In this document: piece after piece, positions 1 to 6,756 of the stretch
How positions within the stretch are numbered: position 1 is the first letter of the stretch
Layout: every line of letters begins with the position of its first letter
DNA from: Pontibacter korlensis
GTDB taxonomy: Bacteria; Bacteroidota; Bacteroidia; Cytophagales; Hymenobacteraceae
NCBI RefSeq assembly: GCF_000973725.1
Contig: NZ_CP009621.1
Span: 1,834,501 to 1,898,500, forward strand
Direction: 5' to 3'
Length of the DNA stretch: 64,000 nucleotides
Made by a program: the position numbers and the translations under genes
Notes under the pieces: generated by a model
Seen by the model: the letters and a program-made list of their open reading frames with translations, nothing else
Told to the model about the DNA's origin: nothing
Databases searched by the model: none

Positions 1-1220
1 TCTGTTTCCTTGCCATAAAAGTTCATTGCCGCAGCTGTGGCTGTATGCAGGTACAAGGAGTTGTAGTGCAGTTGGCTTTTATTGAGGTTAATTTCCAGAT
101 TGGCCGCCAACATATGTGAAGCGTTTCGGAAGGATTGCTGGTAATTAAAATCGCGGAACGGGTTTTTGGTGTTGGTCGCCGTAATCAATCGGGTGACCCC
201 TTCCTGATAATGATAGTTGTTGTTCATGGAGCCGACAACGAACAAGCGGTGCTTGTTTAGAAACTTCTGGCCACCGGAAATAGTGATGCCGCCGTTAAAC
301 AGAGGGTTTTTCTGCATCGGGTCGAGCGAGGTGTTAAAGGAAAAATCGTTTACAAACTGGTTGCCGTTGCGATCTCTTGGGCCGTTTGACGCAAAGGCAT
401 AACCAAACTTGTTCATGCCATCAGGAAGATAAAAGTTACTGCCTATAACCTGGCTGTTTACTCCAGTTGCAATTCCGATCTGAAGCGCATTGTCATCAAC
501 AAGTTCCTTCGAATTGATGTTAATTAACGCACCTCCAACATCGCCATTCATAGATGCTGTAAACACTTTGTTTATGTTTACCGACTGAATCATATCGCTC
601 GTGAAGAAATCGAGTGAGATATTCTTGAATTCAGGGTCTTCAGATGGTATGGCAAACCCGTTTAGGGTAGTTGTGTTATAGCGGTCGCCTAATCCCCGGA
701 CGAATACATTTTTGACGCCGTCGCGTTTCGAAACGCCTGAAATTTTTGTAACCGCGCCTTCTGCATTGCTAACGCCTTTTCTGGAAAGTTCCTGTGCGCC
801 AATAGCCTGCGTAGCTATAACAGCCTTCTTCTGATCAAGAAATAAGATTTGTTCGGTTTCCCTGTTTCCTTTTGCAGTTATGGTTACCTCCGACAATTGC
901 GCCGTGCTCTGTTCCATCGCCACATTCACCGTAGCTGTCTTGCCCGCAGAGATGCTTATGTCGGCAATTGTTTTTGGTGTATATGAAAGGCTGTTTACCT
1001 CCAGAGTATAAGTGCCTTCTTTTATATTATCGATGCGGAAATTACCGAATGCATCCGACGGAGCGCCTAAGGCAGTACCCTGCAATTTTATAATAGCGCC
1101 AATCAGCTCTTCGCCGGTTTTAGCGTCTTTCACGGTGCCCTGTATGCTGCCAGTCTGTGCATGCACACTAATAAAGGCAGAAAGCACAAAAAATAGGACT
1201 GTGGTGAGAATTTGTCGCAT
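1..1220 (-). CDS. TonB-dependent receptor, N-terminal part (runs off the window)
   Basis: Reading the minus strand from an ATG at 1220 gives about 406 residues with no stop before the window edge, so the C-terminal barrel is missing. A signal peptide (MRQILTTVLFFVLSAFISVHA) is followed by a carboxypeptidase-regulatory-like beta-sandwich (about residues 24-105, with GTVKDAKTGEELIGA). Next comes a TonB plug domain with the motifs VSKRDGVKNVFVRGLGDRYN and MNGDVGGALINI. Such proteins import siderophores, glycans or other large ligands through the outer membrane using TonB energy. No SusD partner is visible on this side, and the substrate cannot be told. The region beyond the plug starts the strand-rich barrel. 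The coding assignment is firm; the ligand is unknown. Confidence 0.9.
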   Translation of the reverse strand, partial: MRQILTTVLFFVLSAFISVHAQTGSIQGTVKDAKTGEELIGAIIKLQGTALGAPSDAFGNFRIDNIKEGTYTLEVNSLSYTPKTIADISISAGKTATVNVAMEQSTAQLSEVTITAKGNRETEQILFLDQKKAVIATQAIGAQELSRKGVSNAEGAVTKISGVSKRDGVKNVFVRGLGDRYNTTTLNGFAIPSEDPEFKNISLDFFTSDMIQSVNINKVFTASMNGDVGGALININSKELVDDNALQIGIATGVNSQVIGSNFYLPDGMNKFGYAFASNGPRDRNGNQFVNDFSFNTSLDPMQKNPLFNGGITISGGQKFLNKHRLFVVGSMNNNYHYQEGVTRLITATNTKNPFRDFNYQQSFRNASHMLAANLEINLNKSQLHYNSLYLHTATAAAMNFYGKET

Positions 1221-1470
1221 AATATTTATAGTCTATTTGTTGCGACAAAGGTAGATGGGCTGTATTACCTCAATATTAATGAGAGGTTAAGATTGTATTA
1301 TCCCGAAGATATATTAGGTGTAAGGTGTTAAGTTGTAGGTGATTATGTCTTTTTGTCTAGTTTAAAGCGTGTCTGGACAATAGTATGCTTTGGCAGCTAC
1401 ACCCACAAGAAATATATAGGTTTTAATAAAATAGTAACCTTGTATTAACCTGCAGCTAATATCATCGCCC

Positions 1471-1478
1471 TAGATTTG
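1471..1478 (+). promoter_or_regulatory. Candidate -7 promoter element for the small RNA
   Basis: TAGATTTG fits the Bacteroidetes -7 consensus TAnnTTTG. It lies about 7 bases before the expected start of the 1485-1606 transcript. A -33 TTTG at proper spacing is not obvious, so this is a sequence match only. Confidence 0.35.
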
Positions 1479-1484
1479 TTCCAT

Positions 1485-1606
1485 CAATCCCTCCTATATA
1501 AAATATTGGTTGCACATGTATGGGTGAGAAACATCGTGGCAATCATTAGCAGAGCGGCTTAGTCTCCCGCTCTGCGAGAACCCGCCGTCAGGCGGGTTCT
1601 TTTTTT
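1485..1606 (+). ncRNA. Candidate small non-coding RNA ending in a strong terminator
   Basis: No open reading frame lies on the plus strand between the divergent TonB receptor and this point. Yet there is a -7-like element (1471-1478), a perfect 9-bp hairpin (GCAGAGCGG at 1549-1557 with CCGCTCTGC at 1567-1575) and an immediately following intrinsic terminator. A transcript of roughly 120 nt would start near 1485. I see no SRP RNA, tmRNA, 6S or RNase P signature. It could also be the tail of an unseen leader, but no gene follows on this strand. The 5' end is an inference. Confidence 0.4.
1577..1606 (+). terminator. Intrinsic terminator (small RNA candidate)
   Basis: AGAACCCGCC (1577-1586) pairs perfectly with GGCGGGTTCT (1591-1600) around a GTCA loop and is followed by a T run. 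The T run is only on the plus strand, so it ends plus-strand transcription. Confidence 0.8.
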
Positions 1607-1614
1607 GATGCAAG

Positions 1615-1788
1615 TTAGAAAGTGGAGGTAGGAACACCACCACTGCAGGAGCGCAATAACAAAAAGGCAACAACTAGTATTACCAGTATTGCCACAAGTC
1701 CGAGGCAACCGCAGCCACCTTTACCACCTGTTCCGCCGCCTCCAAACAGCTTTCTTAGGAAGTATAATTTTAGTAAGCCTCTTAGCAT
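1615..1788 (-). CDS. Small Gly/Cys-rich membrane protein (57 aa)
   Basis: Minus strand, ATG at 1788, stop at 1615-1617. The product starts with a basic amphipathic segment (MLRGLLKLYFLRKLF), then a GGGGTGGKGGCGC linker. One transmembrane helix follows (LGLVAILVILVVAFLLL, about residues 29-45), then a short RSCSGG tail. It has three cysteines, two of them in the glycine-rich linker just before the membrane. I recognise no family. The gene sits between the MoxR terminator (1813-1852) and the small RNA terminator, so it would need its own promoter in the short gap. The clear composition and hydrophobic segment argue for a real small protein, but expression is unproven. Confidence 0.55.
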   Translation of the reverse strand: MLRGLLKLYFLRKLFGGGGTGGKGGCGCLGLVAILVILVVAFLLLRSCSGGVPTSTF

Positions 1789-1812
1789 AATATTATAGCT
1801 AGATTAAAATGA

Positions 1813-1852
1813 AAAATCTCCCACTGTGCCAGCAAGCATGGTGGGAGATTTT
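1813..1852 (-). terminator. Terminator of the MoxR gene
   Basis: AAAATCTCCCAC (1813-1824) pairs perfectly with GTGGGAGATTTT (1841-1852). On the minus strand the stem is followed by a T-rich tail, downstream of the MoxR stop at 1918. Confidence 0.8.
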
Positions 1853-1917
1853 AGTACGCGTAAGCCTACAGCAACGTTTAAGAGGAGGACGTATGGCCGT
1901 TATACTAAGATTTTGCC

Positions 1918-2877
1918 TTAGCTGATAGGCACTTTACGGAGTATGGATTCTATGAAGTCTTTGGTTCTGATGCCATCAGCTTCCGCCTCGTAGTTAAGTA
2001 TAATGCGGTGGTTCATCACATCATACGCTACTTCCTTTATGTCCTCTGGCAGCACGTAGTCGCGATCGTCGAAGTAGGCCACGGCCTTGGCAGCACGGTT
2101 TAAGGCTATACTTGCTCTCGGCGACACACCAAACTGTATGTAAGGCGCAAAGTCGAGCAGGTCATACTCAGCAGGGCGACGGGTAGCAAATACCAATTCT
2201 ATAATATATCTCTCTAATGTTTCGGAGATCTGTACATGGTTTATCTCGTTTCGGATGGCAAAAATATCATCCCTCGAAAGTACCTTAGATACAGAGTCGG
2301 TAAAGCTCATGTTTGCCATGCGGCGCATAATCTCCAACTCATCCTCCTTTCTTGGGTAATCAATGTACACCTTCATCATGAAACGGTCTACCTGTGCCTC
2401 TGGCAGCGGGTAGGTTCCCTCGTGCTCCACAGGGTTCTGAGTGGCTAGTACCAGAAAGGGAAGGTCTAACCTGTAGGTTGTCTCTCCAATGGTTACCTGT
2501 TTCTCCTGCATCGCCTCCAGTAGTGCCGACTGTACCTTAGCCGGGGAGCGATTTACCTCGTCGGCAAGTATAAGGTTGGCAAAGATCGGCCCCTTCTTTA
2601 CCTCAAAAGCAGAGGCATTCTGGTTATAGATCATGGTGCCGATAAGGTCGGAGGGGAGCAGGTCAGGAGTAAACTGTATGCGCTGAAAGTCGAGGTGTAG
2701 TGCCTTAGACAGCGAGTTAATTGTAAGTGTCTTAGCCAGACCAGGTACACCCTCCAGTAGTATATGACCACCTGTAAAGAGGCCGATTAGCAGGCGGTTT
2801 ACCATATACGATTGGCCTACTACTACCTTGCTAACTTCGCTAAAAACCTGCTTTATTTTAAGTTGATATGTATTCAC
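1918..2877 (-). CDS. MoxR-family AAA+ ATPase
   Basis: MoxR ATPases act as chaperone-like remodellers, often inserting cofactors or activating von Willebrand factor A-domain partners. The protein shows the Walker A region GGHILLEGVPGLAKT, Walker B LADEVNRSPAK, the sensor segment LVLATQNPVEHEGTYPLPEAQVDRF and a C-terminal lid domain. The reading frame is open up to an ATG at 3003. That longer start lies inside the terminator of the upstream gene and adds about 42 non-conserved residues. I therefore prefer the GTG at 2877 (VNTYQLKIKQVF), giving 319 residues, the usual family length. No DUF58 or VWA partner gene is next to it, which is unusual for this family. The family call is firm; the start is fairly sure. 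Confidence 0.9.
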   Translation of the reverse strand: MNTYQLKIKQVFSEVSKVVVGQSYMVNRLLIGLFTGGHILLEGVPGLAKTLTINSLSKALHLDFQRIQFTPDLLPSDLIGTMIYNQNASAFEVKKGPIFANLILADEVNRSPAKVQSALLEAMQEKQVTIGETTYRLDLPFLVLATQNPVEHEGTYPLPEAQVDRFMMKVYIDYPRKEDELEIMRRMANMSFTDSVSKVLSRDDIFAIRNEINHVQISETLERYIIELVFATRRPAEYDLLDFAPYIQFGVSPRASIALNRAAKAVAYFDDRDYVLPEDIKEVAYDVMNHRIILNYEAEADGIRTKDFIESILRKVPIS

Positions 2878-2993
2878 GTTATCCAGATAAATCAGAGTGC
2901 CTAGCAGCTTGCCACGTGGGTAGCCAACAAAGCCCCTAAATATAGGGATAATACGGTAGTAGTGCCAAGATATTGCCCGACTGTGCCTAAAAC

Positions 2994-3017
2994 AAAAAAG
3001 CACCCGGGTAGGTGCTT
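2994..3017 (-). terminator. Terminator of the 3045-3584 gene
   Basis: On the minus strand AAGCACC (3011-3017) pairs with GGTGCTT (2998-3004), followed by TTTTTTG. It overlaps the longest possible MoxR start, which speaks against that start. Confidence 0.7.
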
Positions 3018-3044
3018 GGTGTAAGGTAGGTTCTCAACAGTACT

Positions 3045-3584
3045 CTATGCGGCAGCCATGGCCTCTGCTTCGGTGGCCTGCTGTGCCTTGTAAACTGGCT
3101 TCGACAAACCAAGCTTGTCCAGACGTTTCTGCTGCGCTTGTCTTACCATGTCTATCAGGCTGTTGATATGCTTCTGCTCTACATCTAAAGCCAGAACCAT
3201 GTCGTCACCTTGAGCTGTAAGCACATGCACCTTTTGGCTGCGGGTCATAAAGTACAAGGCAATAAAGAAGCCGCTTAGCAGGAAGAAAGATTCATTGAAG
3301 TACACGAGCAGAGCTGTAAACATACTCAGGCCCAGGTAAAGCTGAGAACCTGTAGCCTTTACTTCCCATGCTGCAATGTCTTCCAGCATAACTGCTTTGC
3401 TGCTGCTAAACGACAGTGGGTGCCGCTGTTGTATGAGCCTGTGTGTCGTGAGGGCAATGCGCTTGTCCACTGTTTGGATAAGATGCTGCTCCCCAGGTAG
3501 TAGCCTAGTTTTAGCCATTTGTGCCGGGGTATTAAGTTTGTTTAAAATAGGGTCGAGTAGAAATGTAAGTATCACAGTTTTCAT
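3045..3584 (-). CDS. Membrane protein resembling bacterial PH-domain proteins
   Basis: 179 residues. The segment LLPGEQHLIQTVDKRIALTTHRLI resembles the first strands of bacterial PH-like (YdbT-type) domains. It is followed by a hydrophobic hairpin of two membrane segments (LYLGLSMFTALLVYF and SFFLLSGFFIALYFM, about residues 82-112). A second sheet-like part (KVHVLTAQGDDMVLALDV) and an Ala/Glu-rich tail come after. The arrangement, a PH-like half on each side of a membrane hairpin, fits that family, but the match is from pattern only. Function is unknown. It is a single-gene unit with its own promoter-like element and terminator. Translation could also begin at the internal Met of MAKTRLLPGEQ. 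Confidence 0.6.
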   Translation of the reverse strand: MKTVILTFLLDPILNKLNTPAQMAKTRLLPGEQHLIQTVDKRIALTTHRLIQQRHPLSFSSSKAVMLEDIAAWEVKATGSQLYLGLSMFTALLVYFNESFFLLSGFFIALYFMTRSQKVHVLTAQGDDMVLALDVEQKHINSLIDMVRQAQQKRLDKLGLSKPVYKAQQATEAEAMAAA

Positions 3585-3647
3585 TGTTTTAGTTTTCTAA
3601 CCGTAAGATTCCGAAAACCATTAAAGGGTTGCATCAATATTATTTTG

Positions 3648-3655
3648 CAAATATA
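3648..3655 (-). promoter_or_regulatory. Candidate -7 promoter element
   Basis: The minus strand reads TATATTTG, an exact TAnnTTTG match, about 64 bases before the ATG at 3584 in an AT-rich stretch. Confidence 0.35.
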
Positions 3656-3781
3656 TTATATTTCTTCTAACTGACACATGTATTGGATTATTATACGGAC
3701 ATTATAAAAAATGATTTTCATAATGTATTGTTTTGCAGTCAGATATGTGTGTATTTAAATATAGGATATTGTACAGGAATA

Positions 3782-3830
3782 AATAAAAAAAGAACCGCCT
3801 GAGCCGAAATTGCGGCTCAGGCGGTTCTTT
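3782..3830 (-). terminator. Terminator of the 3850-4239 gene
   Basis: A long stem, AAAGAACCGCCTGAGCCG with CGGCTCAGGCGGTTCTTT (3813-3830), is followed on the minus strand by a T-rich run. Confidence 0.85.
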
Positions 3831-3849
3831 GTAGGCTTTGTCCCCGGAA

Positions 3850-4239
3850 TTAATCCGTCAGGTATAACTCGCCCTCATAACCATGCGCGCGCTGGTTCTT
3901 GAAACGGGCAATATCAGTTTGCATGTTGTCGTAAATCTCCTGAATCTCCTCCGAGTCTTGTGCAAGAGGCTTAATGTGCTCACTCAGCAACTTAGCCGCC
4001 AGAGGATAAAACTTGGAGTCGTCGGTATTTTTGGCGTTAACCTTAAACGAACTTACAGCGCTCTCCAACTTCTTAAGGGCCGGGTACTGGGTTTTATACT
4101 CTTGAATGGTGTCGCGGAGCTTTTCCCGTATCATCAGGTACAAATCCTCCTCAAACGTCATTCCGAAGTCATCATCCTCATCCTCGTCGTCGTAGTCGTT
4201 ATAGGCGAAGTCGTCGTCGTAGTCAAAATCGTCTCTCAT
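3850..4239 (-). CDS. Hypothetical acidic protein
   Basis: 129 residues. The first 30 are almost entirely Asp, Glu, Tyr and Phe (MRDDFDYDDDFAYNDYDDED and on), an intrinsically disordered acidic tail. The remaining about 95 residues look helical (EEDLYLMIREKLRDTIQEYK, LAAKLLSEHIKPLA, IYDNMQTDIARFKNQ). There is no signal peptide or membrane segment, so it is probably cytoplasmic. I do not recognise a family. It is a single gene followed by a strong terminator. A reading frame on the opposite strand is just its shadow. The skewed acidic composition could suit a binding partner for a basic protein or for nucleic-acid-binding machinery, but this is speculation. Confidence 0.7.
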   Translation of the reverse strand: MRDDFDYDDDFAYNDYDDEDEDDDFGMTFEEDLYLMIREKLRDTIQEYKTQYPALKKLESAVSSFKVNAKNTDDSKFYPLAAKLLSEHIKPLAQDSEEIQEIYDNMQTDIARFKNQRAHGYEGELYLTD

Positions 4240-4546
4240 GGCTGATAATCAGGTTGCTTTTTAGTTGTTACGGGTTAAAACTCTGTTTGTGTCAGGCTGC
4301 GACTACTTTTCGCCTGCCTTTTTGGTAGCAGAGCAGAGGCAAATTAGCTAAGTATGGCGCAAAGCGAAATGCATAATTAGTACTTCAAGCCTTTATTTGC
4401 AATGCCTACGGATGCACATTTAGCCATGTTGCCTAACTTTTTACTTCAACCGGTGTAATAGCCAAGCGGATGTTCAAATGGCTTGAATAAAAATAAAAGA
4501 GCCGCTGTGTTGGCAGCGGCTCTTATCGTTACTATGGCTTAGCATC
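4240..4546. other. Intergenic region, 307 bp
   Basis: It holds the upstream region of the acidic-protein gene and, at its left-to-right end, the terminator at 4488-4523. I see no reading frame or RNA gene in the remaining part. Confidence 0.6.
4488..4523 (-). terminator. Terminator of the 4547-5674 gene
   Basis: AGAGCCGCTG (4498-4507) pairs with CAGCGGCTCT (4514-4523); the minus strand continues into a T-rich tail. Confidence 0.85.
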
Positions 4547-5674
4547 TTAGGCGAACTTGCGTTCGATCAGGCGAAGCAACTTATTTACATGCTCCTGCTT
4601 TTTGCTCCAATCATACTTGTCTGCCAGCGTACCCGTCACATATTGAGTGGCAGACTGCACGTCTCTAAAGTCATCCAACGTCTGGATAGCTTGGTAGTAG
4701 GTAAGGTTATCACCATTGAACAGCTCATTTATGAAGCTAAAACGCTGGTTAATGGAGATAGAGTTCTTCAAGGAGTCGATCTTACGGTTACTGTGTGCGT
4801 CAGCCACTGAGGAGGCTACTTTTTTGAAGTTGTCGTTCAGGGTAGGGCGTACACCGCTTCCAACTTCCTCTGTCTCCTCATCGTCCTCATCTTTATACAT
4901 AGATGGTCGTGCCACAGGTGTAGCAGCGGCCTCACGTTGTGCTGTATGGATAGGGGCCACTACGTCCTTCTCCTGCACAGGAGCGGCAGGGGCAGGTTTT
5001 GCAGCAGTCCCTTCTGGTCTATCCAGGAACGAAGGAGTAGTTTTTGGTGCCTGTTCTTCTCTAATCTCTGCTTCTGTTATAGGCAGTAGGGTGTTAAACT
5101 GCTCTACAAGGTGCTGCAGTGGTGTGCGGAGCTCTTGCTTAGCGTTTACATACAGTTTAAAACGACTTAGGATATATTCTCGGTCGCGGCTGCTTGGAGA
5201 GAGCGTCTCAATGAACCCAGCAAAAAGCTGCTTATCAATTTCCATATACCTCAGGTTCTCCTGCAGCTTTGGAAGTGTTATTTCCTCCTGTATGCGTAGA
5301 AACTTCTCTTCAAAAGTATCTACAGGAGCCAGAACAACTAAAAACGTGTCGTAAATAGCCTTCTGCAGCAGTGGCTCAAAAGCGTTGCGCTTCATCAGGA
5401 TCTTGCGCGAGAGCACGTTCATGAAGTTCACCAGCGCCTCTTTTACCTCCTCATGCTCATAATCAAAATAGGGGCTACGCAGGTTAGCCATTTCATGGTG
5501 CCACTTCAGCAAAAGCTCTTTAATCACGAACAGGTTCACCTGCTTTATGGGTGTAAAGCCAAGCAGCTGGGGGCCGTTTAGAGTGTCGTAAGAGGCAAAG
5601 TGGCGATCGCAAAGCAGATTTGCCAACTGTTTGCTGTACCGTTCCAGGTGTAATTGATTATATTTGTCTTCCAT
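4547..5674 (-). CDS. Hypothetical cytoplasmic protein
   Basis: 375 residues from the ATG at 5674 (MEDKYNQLHLERYSKQLANL). An upstream in-frame ATG at 5728 would overlap the start of the divergent ferredoxin gene. The 5674 start also has an AGGAGA-like ribosome site just upstream, so I prefer it. The N-terminal about 200 residues are helical. A low-complexity Pro/Ala/Glu linker follows (about residues 205-285), then a conserved-looking C-terminal helical domain (FINELFNGDNLTYYQAIQTL, DWSKKQEHVNKLLRLIERKF). No signal peptide, membrane segment or known catalytic motif is seen. I do not recognise a family. Only 33 bp separate it from the ferredoxin gene, so their promoters must overlap. Confidence 0.75.
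   Translation of the reverse strand: MEDKYNQLHLERYSKQLANLLCDRHFASYDTLNGPQLLGFTPIKQVNLFVIKELLLKWHHEMANLRSPYFDYEHEEVKEALVNFMNVLSRKILMKRNAFEPLLQKAIYDTFLVVLAPVDTFEEKFLRIQEEITLPKLQENLRYMEIDKQLFAGFIETLSPSSRDREYILSRFKLYVNAKQELRTPLQHLVEQFNTLLPITEAEIREEQAPKTTPSFLDRPEGTAAKPAPAAPVQEKDVVAPIHTAQREAAATPVARPSMYKDEDDEETEEVGSGVRPTLNDNFKKVASSVADAHSNRKIDSLKNSISINQRFSFINELFNGDNLTYYQAIQTLDDFRDVQSATQYVTGTLADKYDWSKKQEHVNKLLRLIERKFA
5659..5666 (+). promoter_or_regulatory. Candidate ferredoxin promoter inside the divergent gene
   Basis: TATATTTG matches TAnnTTTG exactly. It lies 42 bases before the ferredoxin ATG and inside the first codons of the divergent 4547-5674 gene. A TTTG at 5630-5633 is too far upstream for a normal -33 box. 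Confidence 0.4.
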
Positions 5675-5707
5675 TGGTGTCGCTTTCTCCTGTAAAGTTA
5701 TAAAATT

Positions 5708-6031
5708 ATGCCAAAGTTGAAGGTGCAAAACCTGGCAAACCTCGAAGTGGAGGTTGCTGAGGGGCAGACACTACTGAAAGCCCTGCAGGCCCAAAGCACC
5801 GACTGGATGCATGCCTGCGGAGGCAAAGGCTGCTGCACTACCTGCCGTATTATTATTTTGCAAGGTATGGAGCATACAGCACCGCTCACGGCTGCCGAAA
5901 TCCGCTACCGCGATAGAGGCCGCCTAAAGGATAACGAAAGACTGACCTGCCAATGTACTTTAACCTCCGGCGAAATTACCGGGAAAGTGCCGGAACAGAC
6001 TAAGCTACCGCACATGAGTTATAGTAGTTAG
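5708..6031 (+). CDS. 2Fe-2S ferredoxin
   Basis: 107-residue soluble electron carrier. The cluster motif is CGGKGCCTTC (Cys37, Cys43, Cys46) with the fourth ligand in RLTCQC (Cys81). This Cx5Cx2C spacing fits adrenodoxin-type ferredoxins, although Cys42 and Cys83 are extra cysteines beside the usual ligands. The first strands (LKVQNLANLEVEVAEGQTLL) fit the beta-grasp fold. No reductase or hydroxylase partner is adjacent. The next gene is thymidine kinase, 111 bp downstream, probably a separate unit. The family call is firm; the electron acceptor is unknown. Confidence 0.92.
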   Translation: MPKLKVQNLANLEVEVAEGQTLLKALQAQSTDWMHACGGKGCCTTCRIIILQGMEHTAPLTAAEIRYRDRGRLKDNERLTCQCTLTSGEITGKVPEQTKLPHMSYSS

Positions 6032-6142
6032 AGATTTAGAGGGTTGAAAAGTTTGAAACTTGATGCTTTGCTCATCAGTAGTTTAGCTGTTTAGCCATCC
6101 GCCCAATTTAGAATTTAAGAAAACACATCAGCATACTAAATA

Positions 6143-6739
6143 ATGTTTATTGAACCACGCGTAGGCAACAAGACTCACGCTAGCAGAAAGGGTTGGATAG
6201 AGGTGATCTGCGGGTCCATGTTCTCGGGCAAAACAGAAGAGTTGATCAGGAGGCTAAACCGCGCCAAGATTGCCAGACAGAAGATAGAGATTTTTAAGCC
6301 TACCGTAGACAAACGTTACCACGAAGAGGACGTTGTATCTCATAATGCCAACGCCATACGTTCTACTCCTATAGACTTTGCTCAGGACATGCTATTATTG
6401 GGCGGCAGCTGCGATGTTGTAGGCATAGACGAGGCGCAGTTCTTTGATGATGGTCTGGCCGAAGTATGTGTAAAGCTGGCGAACAGTGGTGTGCGTGTTA
6501 TTGCTGCCGGGCTGGACATGGATTATCTTGGTAAGCCTTTTGGGCCTATGCCAGCACTAATGGCCGTGGCAGAGTATGTAACAAAAGTGCATGCTGTGTG
6601 CGTGCAATGTGGCGACATAGCCAACTACTCATTCCGCAATGCGGCCGACGAAAAGCAGGTGCTTTTAGGCGAAACAGATTCTTATGAGGCTCGCTGCCGC
6701 CACTGCTTTACAGAAGGCATGAAACAAAAGAAAAGCTGA
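6143..6739 (+). CDS. tdk: Thymidine kinase (type II)
   Basis: Phosphorylates thymidine to dTMP with ATP in the pyrimidine salvage pathway. The 198-residue protein has Walker A GSMFSGKT (24-31), the catalytic glutamate in DEAQFF (Glu97) and the thymidine-binding lasso near residues 165-182. A structural zinc site uses Cys153, Cys156, Cys185 and Cys188 (VCVQC and CRHC). Length and motif order are typical of the TK1-like family. It ends 17 bp before porZ, so the two may be co-transcribed with recO. Confidence 0.96.
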   Translation: MFIEPRVGNKTHASRKGWIEVICGSMFSGKTEELIRRLNRAKIARQKIEIFKPTVDKRYHEEDVVSHNANAIRSTPIDFAQDMLLLGGSCDVVGIDEAQFFDDGLAEVCVKLANSGVRVIAAGLDMDYLGKPFGPMPALMAVAEYVTKVHAVCVQCGDIANYSFRNAADEKQVLLGETDSYEARCRHCFTEGMKQKKS

Positions 6740-6756
6740 TCTATATTTAGAAATCT

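Noticed and set aside
1549-1606. tRNA or other structured housekeeping RNA at the double hairpin
   Set aside because: No cloverleaf, no CCA-type end and none of the SRP, tmRNA or RNase P signatures; kept only as a candidate small RNA.
2878-3003. N-terminal extension of the MoxR protein to an ATG at 3003
   Set aside because: The start codon lies in the terminator of the upstream gene and the extra residues are not conserved-looking; a GTG at 2877 gives the standard length.
4716-5354. 212-residue plus-strand frame
   Set aside because: It lies wholly opposite the 4547-5674 gene, is Ser/Arg/Cys-rich in the manner of antisense shadows and has no recognisable domain.
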